A stretch of 64,000 nucleotides of DNA from the NCBI GenBank assembly GCA_030549775.1, contig CM060171.1:139594859-139658858 (forward strand), in the 5' to 3' direction. Numbering within the stretch: the stretch's first letter is position 1; every line of letters starts with the position of its first letter. The notes under the pieces were generated by a model, which saw only the letters and a program-made list of their open reading frames with translations, made no database searches and had not been told where the DNA came from. Both the position numbers and the translations under genes were made by a program. This DNA is from Tamarix chinensis (lineage: Eukaryota > Streptophyta > Magnoliopsida > Caryophyllales > Tamaricaceae). This document shows, in pieces, positions 36,033 to 48,005 of the stretch.

Positions 36033-37999
36033 TTATGATGTCGGTGGATTAATGGGCCAATCTATGTCGAGTTTATTCCAAAATAGATGAATTGATGATA
36101 GAGGAATTAACATGAAGTTATGAACATAGGTATCAATCTTGTGCATACATGGTATCCCGCGCGTACACCGCATATAAAATCCACATAATTCAGCATCAAT
36201 ACCTACATTATTGCTTCTTTGATACTTTTTGTTGACCAAATCCATTGCATGTAAAGCAAAATGATCTCTCAAATTAGCATAAAGCACACCAGTAGCAAAA
36301 TGAGGAATACTGAGACCTCTCCGACAATACTTTGATCTCGTCATATTTCAATTCCCGTAATGTGTACATTTGTTTTAATATGGTATTGAATTTGCCTCAT
36401 GATATCTCTAGAAAACTTTTCAATGATCCATGAGTACCTTCAACTCTGTTGACAAAAAATAGTATATTATTTTATCAACCAAAAGAAGTAAAAGAAATTA
36501 AACTGTGAGATAAATCATACATGTTCATTGTAATGTGATGAATATGAAACACATCAATAAAGAAAGCATAAATGATTTTGTGTTTATATGGTTGTATCCA
36601 ATTCATCTTTAGATATGAAATTATTTTAGGTATGTTTCTGTAATCTTGCTCCAATAAAAAGAATTTGTCATCGTATTTTTCTTCATCGATGGCTTCTATC
36701 ACATTTTTCCATCGAGACATAAAACTACGTGTGAACAGTGAATGACCATGGGCTTTCTTACACCTATTATCCACATTCTTATTTATATGACCTTACGTAA
36801 TAAATATTTTGAAGTGGGAAAAATACATTCCACAACTGAAATGAGAGAAATTTCCCAGTCACTAATAATGGTGGTTGGAAGCATAGACATATCCATTAAG
36901 GTTTTCAAACTCTAAAGTACCCACAAATAATTTTCTTCCTTTTAAGATAACGTGTATGCACATACAATGTTGAAGTTCATCTGCATCGGTGTCAGTCCAA
37001 CAATTTTGAGTAAGGGCATCCCATATTTATTCTTCTTATACATATAATCCATTTTTAAAACAAAAGGATATTTATGTAAAATATTAACAAATACGGGATG
37101 TGATAATAGATGCTAGCTTATTACATTTGATTCCGACTCACTTAGATGCCACTAAAAATAATGATGCTCAACCAACATACTCATAATATGTTGTAACATT
37201 ATCTGACCATCTATTTCTTTAGACTTAAGATTATATCGAGCATTATAAATATACCTTATCATACTTATATTCCCTTCAAACTATTTCTAAAGAAGCGGTG
37301 TGATGTGTTGCTACTTCACGTTACCCGTGATAAGTTCATTAACAAATTTGACTTTAATTTCTATCGACTTATCCATAACAACATGTCCTTGTATATAATT
37401 TATCAATTTGTGATTGTGTGTCACATTCATAACTACTACTTGCCATCCGCCATTATTGTTTTCAACTCCAACAATCAAAAAGGGGCAATCAATCTTCTTA
37501 GAAACTATATTACATACACCTTCATTATTCATAGGTTTAGTATACGCATATGATCTACCTCTTTTACATCTTATAGAGACTTTACCTACTTCTATACTAT
37601 TTTCTTTTCAAAAACCTTCTATGATCAATATTATCCTATGACTTCTAAATCTATGATAATTTTAGGTCATGAAGCATGTATTCAGATGTTCCATATCCTA
37701 TAAAAAGAGTTGAGCATAATAATATGATAAGGAAACGTATTAATTTTATCTAACCAAATCTATATTTTGCTGGCAATTCCTATCACTTTTGATACAATTT
37801 ACAATAAAAAAACTTATTTTACCTCTTCATCCAAGTTGTAATTAACATTTGAGGAATCTGTTTGTATTTTCTCCGTGTATCCATTGCTTGTCGAGATTTT
37901 GAACCCATCATCGTAGTGTGTCGAGATTTTCAACTCATCATAGCTTGTCGGAGTTCCAAACTCATCATAGCTCGAAGGACTTATAAATTTATTGTTCAT
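36033..37999 (-). pseudogene. Mutator-like (MULE) transposase, decayed
   Basis: Cut-and-paste transposase of the mudrA/FAR1 group. Order on minus: N-terminal piece (37999-37814); DNA-binding-type region KKIDCPFLIVGVENNNGGWQ followed by VTHNHKLINYIQGHVVMDK (37500-37350); DDE core FVLKMDYMYKKNKYGMPLLK (first Asp) and PTTIISDWEISLISVVECIF (second Asp) at 37060-36830; a helical part SRWKNVIEAIDEEK to YLKMNWIQPYKHK (36730-36570); and a SWIM zinc finger CGFYMRCTRGIPCMH (C-x-C replaced, PCxH kept) at about 36190-36140, ending IHLFWNKLDIDWP. Frames shift and stop repeatedly. It is convergent with the PMD pseudogene at 14126-16038 if inserts B and gypsy are removed. Confidence 0.9.
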
Positions 38000-39113
38000 T
38001 ATGAATGCTCTTTTTTTTATGTATGTTGTTTTTTAGAAAATTTAAATTGGAAGCTATTCTTTTGTTAAACGACTAAGAAGGAGTAAAGTTGTTTTTTTGA
38101 AAATTTAAAGTAGAAGTTATTTGTTGATGCATGTTGTTGGATGGCTAAGACTAAGAATGAGTGAAATTAGCAGAAATAGACCCTCTCACTGCATGAATAA
38201 TGGTAGCAACACTACTACTCATACTTGATCGGAACTACCCATTCTTAAACAGAGCTCGACATTAACTACTACCCATAATTAACTATAACTCAAATATTTA
38301 TCACAAATGATCTAAGCCCACAACTTTGTCAGCAAAGTTTCCATGTTAATAAATCCAGCCAAGAGTCACTACGGAAGATAATTGGATAACAGAGACAAAG
38401 ATATTGGAGACCGGGGTGTGGTGGGGGTGGGGGCGGGGGCTTCAACATTTTGTATCGGTGGGCGGGTGGGGGCAATGACATTGTTTGTGGGTGGGGGTTG
38501 GTACTTTGGCATTGTGTGCTAGTGGGGGGTAGGAGGCTTTGACATTTTGCACCGATGGAAGTTGGGCAATTTGGGTAAATATTTTCTATGGAGTAAATAT
38601 TTGTTTTTTTGTATAGAAAACCCCTAGTAGATTTCCTAACCCCCAATTTCTTGGCAGAACCCCTACCCCTCATTAACAGCCATAACATGTTAAACTAAAA
38701 AAATCTCAATTGACACACACAACTGTGCATTCTAATTCTAAAAATATATATCAACTCTTAGGGAAATATGAGTCTTGGCAAACATGTATTGTTGTTAAGA
38801 TTAAACTAATGATAATTTAGTGGGGTGGGCATGTTATGATGATATCTTATAGGGAAAATAATAGTATAAATTAATTCTTAGCTCCTACCTCAAATAATTT
38901 TTCAACTGACTACATCTCAATTAATATAGCTGGTAGGTAATGATTAAAAAAAATTATACTATCAACTCCTAAGGAAATACCAGTCCTACATTACTAAGAA
39001 GATAAAACAAACGATCATTTAATGGGATAGGTATGTAATGATGATATATAGAAAAACTAATATAAGTTTAATGACAGTAAGTTAACGAGTTAGTAAGTTT
39101 CCAAAATAATATC
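38000..39113. other. MULE upstream region with repeats
   Basis: No second gene seen. A G-rich array (38405-38560) has four imperfect units ending in ACATT(G/T)TG-type words and runs of 4-6 G; the 119-codon minus frame across it is Pro/Ser/Gln-rich by composition. Two diverged copies of a roughly 200-bp unit (38745-38900 and 38950-39090) share ATCAACTC(C/T)(A/T)AGGAAATA and GGTATGTAATGATGATAT-like words. No terminal inverted repeat could be paired by eye. Confidence 0.45.
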
Positions 39114-39953
39114 TGTAATACCCCGAATTTTTGTAACCTTAATTTTGAACATTTGGCCTTTTATCCAAAAATCTAACCCTTAATTATTAACTTAAATATT
39201 TTTGTTAACCCTTAACCCGCAAACATAGATAAATTATTTGATAAATTTATCCTAATTATTTTATCTTTTACATTTTTATTTAAATCCATCTTGAACCAAT
39301 AATTTTATTCGGTTTATTTTTCTAATTGGATACCCTAAATCCAAATAAACTAATATTATCCTAAATCTAAATTTAACCTAATTCTAATTCTAACCCTATT
39401 TTTTTCCTATTCCCCTTTTTCTTTCTTTTCTCTTTTTCTTTTTCTTCTCCTTTCTTTTTTCCCTTCCCCTACCAACCCACCCAACCTCTTCTCCTTTTCT
39501 TTTTTATTTTTCCCTCCCTAAACAACCCAACCCACTTTATTTTCTTTTTTCTTCTTCGCTCCCTAGCCTGCCTAGCCTAGCCCAACCTTCCTCCTTTCTT
39601 TCCTTCTCTGATTCCCCGTTTGCACCCCAAACACCCATTGACCCTTCGTATGCATCTCTACACCCCCAACGCCCCTTTACACCCCTACCCATGCATGTCT
39701 GTGTCCTTCTTTCCTTTTCTAGACAAATGAGACCTGCACACTCCCTCCCTACGTTCCTTTCTCACAATTTCTAGCTTTTACAACATCCCTATGCCTAGCC
39801 TGTACATCAGCCTCCCCTGCATCTACCCTACCCTACCCTACCTACACCCCTTTGAGCCCCCTACCACCACCTACTCCTACTTGCCTACCCTGCATGAATA
39901 AACCAACCCATTTCCCCCATTAGTTTTTACCCCCTTCACCCTCGACAATGCAT

Positions 39954-39987
<34 letters not shown>
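39954..39987. repeat. CA microsatellite in element E
   Basis: About sixteen CA dinucleotides following ATGCATGCG. The His-Thr protein frame across it is an artefact. Confidence 0.9.
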
Positions 39988-39989
<2 letters not shown>

Positions 39990-41002
39990 TCCCTTATCTC
40001 TATTCAACCCCCTAATTTCCTCATTCCTCCTTACATCTTCTTCTTCCTTTCTTTCTCCTTAGCTCCCTACCTCTATTTTCTTTTCCCTACACACCACCTT
40101 GCCACCTCTGCCTCACAGCCCACACACCATCTTCTCACTGTCGCCCCTCCACTTCTTCTCGCCGCAGCCAACAACCAACAACCTTCCTCCTCCCTACAAC
40201 ACCATCCAGCAACCAACCAATCTTTCCCTCGAGCCCTTACCTTCCTTCTTCTCTTATCCTTTCTCCTTTCCTCATCCCAGCCACCAACTTCCCTAGCCCT
40301 AGCCACCAATAGCTCCATCACCACACCAACCACTGGCCAACCTCATCGTTACCTCCACCCAACCAGCCAGTTAACTCCTCCTGAAGCCCTCTTTCACCTT
40401 GCCCTCTCACGCTGCTCATGTAGCATTAAATCCTTTTAAAATTTTGTACCCATATTAATGTAAGGGCATTTTCATAATTTTTTATTTAATAAATATTTTT
40501 AAAATTATATATTATTTTTAGATACAAATTTTTTATTAGCATGGCCTATTAATTTTTAGTAGGTTACCGATAATTATTGAAAATCGTGTAATTTTTATAT
40601 TCTACTAAAATGTTCAGATATCTCATGATAGCACATTTGTGTTTTGTTGTATAAAATGTATATTAATTATATTCGTTACATTGTGATTATTTGTCTACTA
40701 ATGATAATATGGGATTTGGTATAATAAATCATGTTAACTTACGGAAATTATTATGTGTACGATATGTATGTTACAATGGGTTAAATGATGGGAATAAATT
40801 ATATATATCATGTATGTCTAATATGATAGATTGAGCATGCCTAGACGTATTTTTAACATAAATATTATTATCATGTGCTCTAGAGGTAATTTGGTCATTT
40901 AAGCATATTGTGATATTTAACCTCATAAGAATGCTTAATATGTCTCAATTATTATTTGGTATGGAGATGTGCGATTTGATATTTCAGAAATGTATGTTTC
41001 AG

Positions 41003-41042
<40 letters not shown>
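41003..41042. repeat. TTA microsatellite in element E
   Basis: About thirteen ATT/TTA trinucleotides in uninterrupted array. Confidence 0.9.
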
Positions 41043-41959
41043 GTATGTCTTAGGGGTATTTTGGTCATTTTACATTTATCTTGATAAGTATTATAAGCAT
41101 GAATAATATGTATTATTTATTGCTGAGCATGTGGAAATGTGGTTTGATGTTCTAAAAATGCATGTTAGGGTTTTAGGTGCAAAATTATATATAAGAGTAC
41201 AATGGTCATTTGGCATATATGGTAATTTATTTGCATGTTAAATGTTTTAATTATTTTATTTTAGTATTTTCTTAACTATGTAATAAATAAAATGGAACCA
41301 TTATTTAAAATGGATGATAATGTGGATATTTTGGCCTCAAGGGCATTTTGGTCATTTTTAGCCTAAATTGTCTAAGTGTGAATAATTGAGTCTATGACAA
41401 CCTTAGTATATTTTTAATGATTGGACTTGGTATTGACATTAATTATGGTTGTCTCGAATATTTGGAAATGAGTTAAAATGGTTAAGTATGAAAATTGGAT
41501 CTATGTGATTAATATGTGATTTTGAGGTCACCTTAATAAAATATTAATGCTTAAAGTGAAAGATCTCGAGGTTGGGAATGGTGGCTCTTTAGGGGTCGCT
41601 ACCCTAATAACGTGGCTTATCCCACGGTTGATTATGAATATTATTGGTGTGCCTCAGCACCCCAACCAAACCCTATATCTTACTCTAACTCTGCAGACTT
41701 AATAGTTGACATGCATACTTATATATTAGGTGTCCTTGTCGGAAGGGTATTGTGCTACCTTCATGTGCCAGTGTGACAATAATAACTTAGTATCCTTAGG
41801 TTGATAGTCTGTAGGATATTGTGTTGCCTTGGTGTGCTGGTATGATCAGAGTGCCTTAATGTCTCTAGGTTCGATATGACCTCCCCTCAAGTAGATAAAA
41901 ATGAAAATGAATATTATTGGACGGAAAATATTATTATCATATTGAATGATAATTGGATT

Positions 41960-42130
41960 TTTCGGTAGTAGCATTTGTACCTACCTGTATTTCAGTAGTA
42001 GCATTTATGTCTACCTGTGGTTTGGTAGTAGCATCTATGCCTATCTGTGTTTGGTATTGTGCTTTTAAGCCTTACCCATAATATTATGAATTTTATTGGT
42101 ATTATGCCTTTGAGCTCTACCTGTAGTATT
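41960..42130 (-). repeat. minisatellite in element E
   Basis: Units of about 30 bp around GGTAGTAGCATTTGTACCTA, then diverged GTATTATG units. Complement of the array in element C. Confidence 0.7.
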
Positions 42131-42879
42131 ATGGGTATTATTGGATTGATATTGAGACATGAGGTATATTGATGGCTATGGTTGTTGTGTTGAGATTAAT
42201 TCTAATCATTATTTTTTATAGCATCTCTTGTATATATGGTTGGTAAGTTTTGTTATGTTATACATGAATGAGTATGAGAAATACATAGCTTTGTTGTTAT
42301 TGCATATCTAATATAATTATCTTATTTCTATCATCGTATGAATATTTTAATGTTTATACCATGCATTGTTGTGATACCCTTTATGTATCTAATATAGACT
42401 TTTCATATTAGTTTTTTATAATGGGTTGCTCAATATTGTTGTAATGAAGGGTTTATTTTCATGATCCTTATTCAATGGGCAGTGGTCTTTGCAGGTTAGT
42501 TTGTGAGATCAATTGAAGGCTAATGCTTTGGTTAAGAGTTAGGTTTTTCGGTGTTTCACCCAACATCTTTTGATCCGAATGATTCTATACTCTTATATTC
42601 TTATGTATTTATTTTCATTGAATTTTGTAATCACTGGAATTCCATTTTATTTGAAATGATGTTAATTTGTTTTTATTCTCTCTACTATGATTCTTATAAT
42701 TGTATTATCAACTTAAGTAGAATAACGTTTTTAGCCTTAACACTTGGTATGAGAATGGTAGATAAAACCGGACTTATACCAAGTGTGGTGGTAACACCCT
42801 ATATAATTCTATTTTAGCTTTTGAAATTAATTATTTAAACGATTTTTTTTGTTCACAAATTTGGAGGTGTTATAATATC

Positions 42880-43040
42880 ATAAATGAATATTAAACTACA
42901 ATGTAAATAAAATGGATGAGAATAGAATGAAGTACAAGACCACATCCCACCCCCACCATCTTAGGTTTATTAACAAAACTCATGTTTCTCCATATTATAA
43001 GCCCTAGATCCCCTACTCAACATTTGAGTTTTTTATCATG
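42880..43040. other. short spacer, nothing recognised
   Basis: AT-rich DNA between element E and the second copia element. Confidence 0.4.
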
Positions 43041-43787
43041 TTGGATTTTGTTAGCAATATTGCAATAGTTAGACAATAATGAGAATGGTTAAAATGCACA
43101 AATGTAAATCACACAATAATTTGTGCGGAAAAAACTCGATGTGGGGAAACAACTATAAGATCATAAACTAATGATCTCATCTTTTATTATCCAAAAATAA
43201 TCAAGTGGGTATACCATAGAATCATCTCTAGATAAAACTAGAGGCATCAAGGATCATACTTAGAACACAAATCATATACTTTTACCATATTCATACAAAA
43301 GAAGGCTAAGAAGAATTTACCATGATAGAGAGATCAAAATAACATCTCCACGGTTGGATTTGAACCCCATGGTGGTAGGGACAATATAATATAAAAAAAT
43401 TCTCAATCAGAGGTCATTTGGTAATCGATTGAGATAAGAAAAGAGATTGTTGATGCCTTTGGTTGAAAACAAACTTCTTTTTTCTAACTCTCTTCCTTTT
43501 ATGTGTTATGCATGTTTATAAAATTAATTTCCCCACTTTTTTCATCATCAATCATCCATTCTATTAATATATCAAAATTGATGGCTTATCTATTAACACA
43601 ATCAGTACATGTCCATAAAAAATGCACTACATGTTGAACCTTAAACCTCTACATTCCATTTCATCACTTCCATTCAAATCTCTTCAACTTCCTACAGTAA
43701 TATGCTCTAAATATCCCCATTTAACTTCCACATTAAACATCCCCATTTAAATCTCCCTTTCACAATGTAGGATGGACATTTATATCA
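43041..43787 (-). repeat. copia-2 3' LTR
   Basis: Ends (on plus) CATTTATATCA next to a polypurine tract whose minus sequence is TAAGGGGGA. The left edge is uncertain by about 10 bp. Confidence 0.85.
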
Positions 43788-43799
43788 AAAATCCCCCTT

Positions 43800-45720
43800 A
43801 CTCCTACACGGGGAGAATAATCAAGGAAGCTCTATCAAACTAGGTCGCACTAAGCATGTGCTAGGTTTATCTTTAGGCATGATCATCTTCATCATATCCT
43901 AACCATTTTGGTTAGTATGTATCTTCACAAGTTGAAACAACTTGGCATATACCTCTTCTTAAATCTAATGATATATTCTTTGAATATGTTTTATTCGAGA
44001 GTGGTAGGTGGCATTCTTGGCAAGATGAACAACACTTTGATTGTCACAATGGAGGAAGTAATTTTCCTATTTCATGCCCAACTCTTACAAAAAAAAAACA
44101 AATCAAATCCTTGCCAACTTCCCAAGATGTGATATACTCAGCTTATGTTGTTGACAACACAACACAACACATTTATGTAATCTCGATTGCTATGAGACAG
44201 CTCCCCCAATAAAAGTCATCAAGTACCCAAAAGTAGAGCTACTAAAATCAGCATTGCCAGACATATCAACATAGTGTAGCCATATAACACATGTTATCCA
44301 TGTCCAAAACATAGATATACTATAGTAATACCTCTAAGATCCTGAGGGATCCATTTCATAGCTATCCAATACAACTAGGATTTGACATGAATCTGCTAAC
44401 AACTCTAATAACATATGGTATATGGCCTAGCACATACTATGATGTACATAATCTTCCCACAACAGATGCTCAGGATGGCAATTTTTTTCATGGGTTCAGG
44501 GGCCCATCGGAGATTTTTCATTCTAGTTCGGGGAGAATTTGGGGGTTCTTATCAGAGATTTTTTTGGAGACAAATTTGGGGTCCCCATCCCTAAACCCTA
44601 TATATATATATATTAAGAGTATATTGTAAAAAAATAGAATTGGAGATCAGGTTGAGTTTCAAGGTTTGGAAATTAATCAGTGATGGGGAATAGATTGGGA
44701 ATTGGGTCAGGTATAGGTATTTGATCTCTACGGAGATCAAGGCAGGTTGAGGGATTATTTTTCTTATAGGGTTGGGGATGAGGATGGGGTCCTCATCCTC
44801 GACTCGCCCCATAACCATCCGTAGCAGATTCATACGGCACTTTCATCATCTCTTTCTAATCATTCTCACTTATATGACACTTATTGGAATTCAACTTCAT
44901 GTGACCTGCTTGTGGAGATCTCCCGGTTTTAGCCTTGTCCATGTTTAACTTTTTAACACCTTCTTAATATATTTTTCTCGAGATATCCATAAATTTATGT
45001 TATTCTTCTCATGGGTGGTCTTCATGCCTAGGATCTATTTTGTTGGGCTAAGACATTTCGTGAAAAAGGACCTACTCAAAACACTTTTCAAATTGGAAAT
45101 CTTCTTATTGTCGTCAACATATCATAAGAGAATGAGAAAATCACCTTTGGTATAATTCTTCACAAATGCACAATGATCTACATGTGTCCTGTGGAAACCA
45201 TGATCAATCATGAAAGACTCAAATTGCTTATACCATTATCGAGGCACTTGTTTCAAACGATAAAAGCTCTTCTTCAAACAACAAACAAATCTCTCATGCC
45301 CTTTAACCTAAAAACCTTCATGTTGCTCCATGTATTCATCTTCATCTAAATCTCCATGTAAAAAATGCCATCTTCACATCAAGTTTCTTGATCACTAGAT
45401 TCATGCTTGAGGCCAAACTAAGGATAACTCTAGTTGAAGACGTTTTCACAACTAGGGAGAAAATCTCATCAAATTCTAGATCTAATTTTTGACTAAAACC
45501 CTTCCCAACCAATTTTGTGTTATATATTGGTCACGAGAAATTTTCTTCAGTCTTCAATCTAAACACTCACTTATTCTTGAGTGTTCTCTTGCCTTTTTCC
45601 AACTTCACAAGATCATAGATGCGGTTTTCTTCCAAGGAATTCATCTCATCTTGCATAGCATTATACCACTCCTTGTGGTGCACATATGACATAGTCTCCT
45701 TATAGTTCTTTGACTCTCAT
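43800..45720 (-). pseudogene. copia-2 reverse transcriptase and RNase H
   Basis: Minus translation: SYVHHKEWYNAMQDEMNSLE (45695-45630), LVGKGFSQKLDLEFDEIFSL, LASSMNLVIKKLDVKMAFF (RT fingers and palm, 45480-45370), then heavily shifted frames. YESA at about 44835 is split by the MITE at 44471-44824. RNase H shows SGNADFSSSTFGYLMTFIGG (44260-44200), and the tail has HLAKNATYHSRxKHIQR-like sequence near 44030-43970. It is strongly decayed; no YVDD box was read intact. Confidence 0.88.
44471..44824. mobile_element. short non-autonomous insertion (hAT-like MITE) in copia-2
   Basis: 354 bp beginning CAGGATGGCAATTTTTTTCA and ending CGCCCCATAACCATCCGTAG, so the ends share GGATGG inverted. The flanks are CAGATGCT and CAGATTCA (44463-44470 and 44825-44832), an imperfect 8-bp duplication. 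It splits the copia-2 frame at YESA. Contains GGGGATGAGGATGGGG words and a TA microsatellite. hAT assignment is tentative. Confidence 0.6.
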
Positions 45721-46166
45721 AATATAATACCCAGAAAATTTGCTTGACCTGATCTCATATCTTTATATCTAATTTGACTTTAATCTCAAGAAATCGTATT
45801 GTTAACCTTAACCAAATTTCTTAATCCTGAAACTTTAACCAATACCGAAAACCAAAACCTTGATTCAGTTAAACCAAAATTCGTAAACCAAAAACCGAAA
45901 TAACTAAAAAATTTGCTAATCTAAATTATTTGGTTAATTCTAAAATTCCTAATCTAATCCTAATTTCCTAACCTTCCCTCTTTCTCCTTTTCTTTCTCCA
46001 TTTTTTTTCTTCCTTTATTTCCTTTTCTTCCTTTTTCTTTTCTTTTCTTTTCTCTTCTTCTCTACACCAATTTTATGGCGTGAGAAGTTTCTTCTTCTAC
46101 ACCACCATCATCCACTTGCCTCCTACATGCTCCTCTCACTGTCACCTGCCCACCCTACCATCCTTC

Positions 46167-46280
46167 GTGCCTTTCTTCTTCTTCTTCTTCTTCTTCTTCT
46201 TCTTCTTCTTCTTCTTCTTCTTCTTCTTCTTCTTCTTCTTCTTCTTCTTCTTCTTCTTCTTCTTCTTCTTCTTCTTCTTC
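46167..46280. repeat. CTT/TTC microsatellite in element F
   Basis: About 37 uninterrupted TTC trinucleotides, one of the longest perfect arrays in the window. The poly-Phe and poly-Leu frames over it are artefacts. Confidence 0.95.
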
Positions 46281-47589
46281 TATTTTTCATAGCCATCACC
46301 TGCCACCCTTCCTATTCTTTCTTCTTCTCCATGCCTTCTCCTCCCTTGCACGTCTCATTCTCCATCATCACCCCCTCGTGCCTATACCTGACTCCCATCC
46401 ATCTCAACCATCGCCATCCCCTGTCTTTTTCTTTCTTCCTTCTTCTTCTCAGCAGATTTTCCTTCATCATTGTTGTCATCACTTCTCTGCTTGTTTCTTC
46501 TCCTTAGCACGCCATCTACTAGTATAAATAACCCCCTAACTCTCCATGTTATTTCCATCCATCAGCTCCCTGACCTTCTCCTCTTCTTTCTTCTCCTTTC
46601 TCCTTTCTCCTTTACCTTCCTCCTTCTTCCCTATTTTCAGCACCTACGACACCAAATCCACCACCGAGCACCACCCAAGCCACCACTAGCCTCCCTTTAG
46701 CTAGTGGACCGACCACCAATGTTGCCCCAACCTTCCCCCTTGCCGTTGTCGGCCATCACAGCCGACCGCCGCCTCTTTTCCCTTCTCTTTTCCCTTGATC
46801 ATTGCAGAGTTTCAAAGTGCATGACCTGCTGCACAGCCGTGCAAACACTCAGATATCCTACTACACAACCATGCAACCCCACCACCGTCTGACCGTGCAT
46901 AATTTTTCCTCTCGGCATGATTCTGCACGACCATGCAACTTTTGCACCACTTGGTCGTGCATCTTTTCTTCCTTCAAACTGTTGTGCACTATTGCTGCAC
47001 GGTCATGCAACTTTTGCACCGCCTGCCAGTGCAACTTCTTTCTTGGCCGTACACCCTTATTTTTACCCCAAATCTTCTCTAAACACCACCAAAATTTAAC
47101 CATAGCTCCACTACACATATTGATACACTTCCATACAATTCAAGTTTCCATTCGACTTCGGTAAATTCCATTTTTACCCTTCTCTGCCATAATATCCCTC
47201 TTGATTTTTAACCTTCGATCCTAATCATATGTTATCTTGTTTCATAGGTGATTTTTTCAGTGATCTAGGAGGAGGTATAGGATTTACGTGTATAGAGTCT
47301 GGTGTCCTTGTCGATAAGGATGCATGTCATAGCTAGGGTTTTATGTGATCCATTTATTTTCCTTATACTGTTGATGTATACTTTTGTGTTGAAAATGTGG
47401 TATTGACTAATTTAATTATGGAAATGCTATAAGATGATGTTATTGGGAGTTATGATCATTTGAGGATAAATACGTGGTCATACTTATGGGTTTAAATTGT
47501 ATGTCTTGAGATTGACATGATAATATACAATCAACTCTAAATAAGATATTAATCATGTAAAGTGAAATATCACTTGAGTCAGGTTGAGG

Positions 47590-48005
47590 TGTTTATATGG
47601 CTCCATTCCATTAGATAATAATAGTGGCTCGAGTGTGTTGTCCGTAAGAGGTGCTCTATTCCTTTCCACCGGATTAATAATAGTGGGGCCCCATACTTAA
47701 TGTAAATGAAAATACAGTTAAGAGTTAAAGTATAAATGGAAATATACTAATCATTTAAAGTGAAAGACTACGTGAGTCAGGACCAAGGTGTTGAGTCCGT
47801 TCCACCGGATAATAATAGTGGCTCGGGTGTTTTGTCCCGGAGAGGTGCTTTAGACCGTTCCACCGGTTTAATAAATGGTGGCTCGGGAGTATTTTTACTC
47901 TGAGAGGTGTTGACTCCATTCCATCGGATAATAATAATAGTGACTCGGGTGTCTTGTCCCCGAGAGGTGTTTTAAACCGTTCCACCGGTTTAAGAATAAT
48001 GGGGT
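47590..48005 (-). repeat. minisatellite in element F
   Basis: About seven units of roughly 57 bp on the complement of the B and D arrays, for example GTTCCACCGGATAATAATAG and GGCTCGGGTGTTTTGTCCC. Confidence 0.8.

Larger units (their letters stand above)
39114..42874 (-). mobile_element. element E: solo-LTR-like element of the TGTAAYACCC family, reversed
   Basis: 3761 bp with ATATC at 39109-39113 and 42875-42879. Its conserved start is at the right (complement TATAACACCTCCAAATTT) and its end at the left (TGTAATACCCCGAATTTTTG). Relative to A-D it is inverted. It has a pyrimidine-rich island (39400-40430) on plus, a CA microsatellite (about 39954-39987), a TTA microsatellite (about 41003-41042) and a minisatellite (41960-42060). 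Closest to C. Confidence 0.83.

Noticed and set aside
39948..40439. 163-codon frame beginning MHAHTHTHT in element E
   Set aside because: Begins in a CA microsatellite and runs through pyrimidine-rich DNA; no protein character.
46080..46507. Poly-Phe and poly-Leu frames
   Set aside because: Translation of the TTC array.
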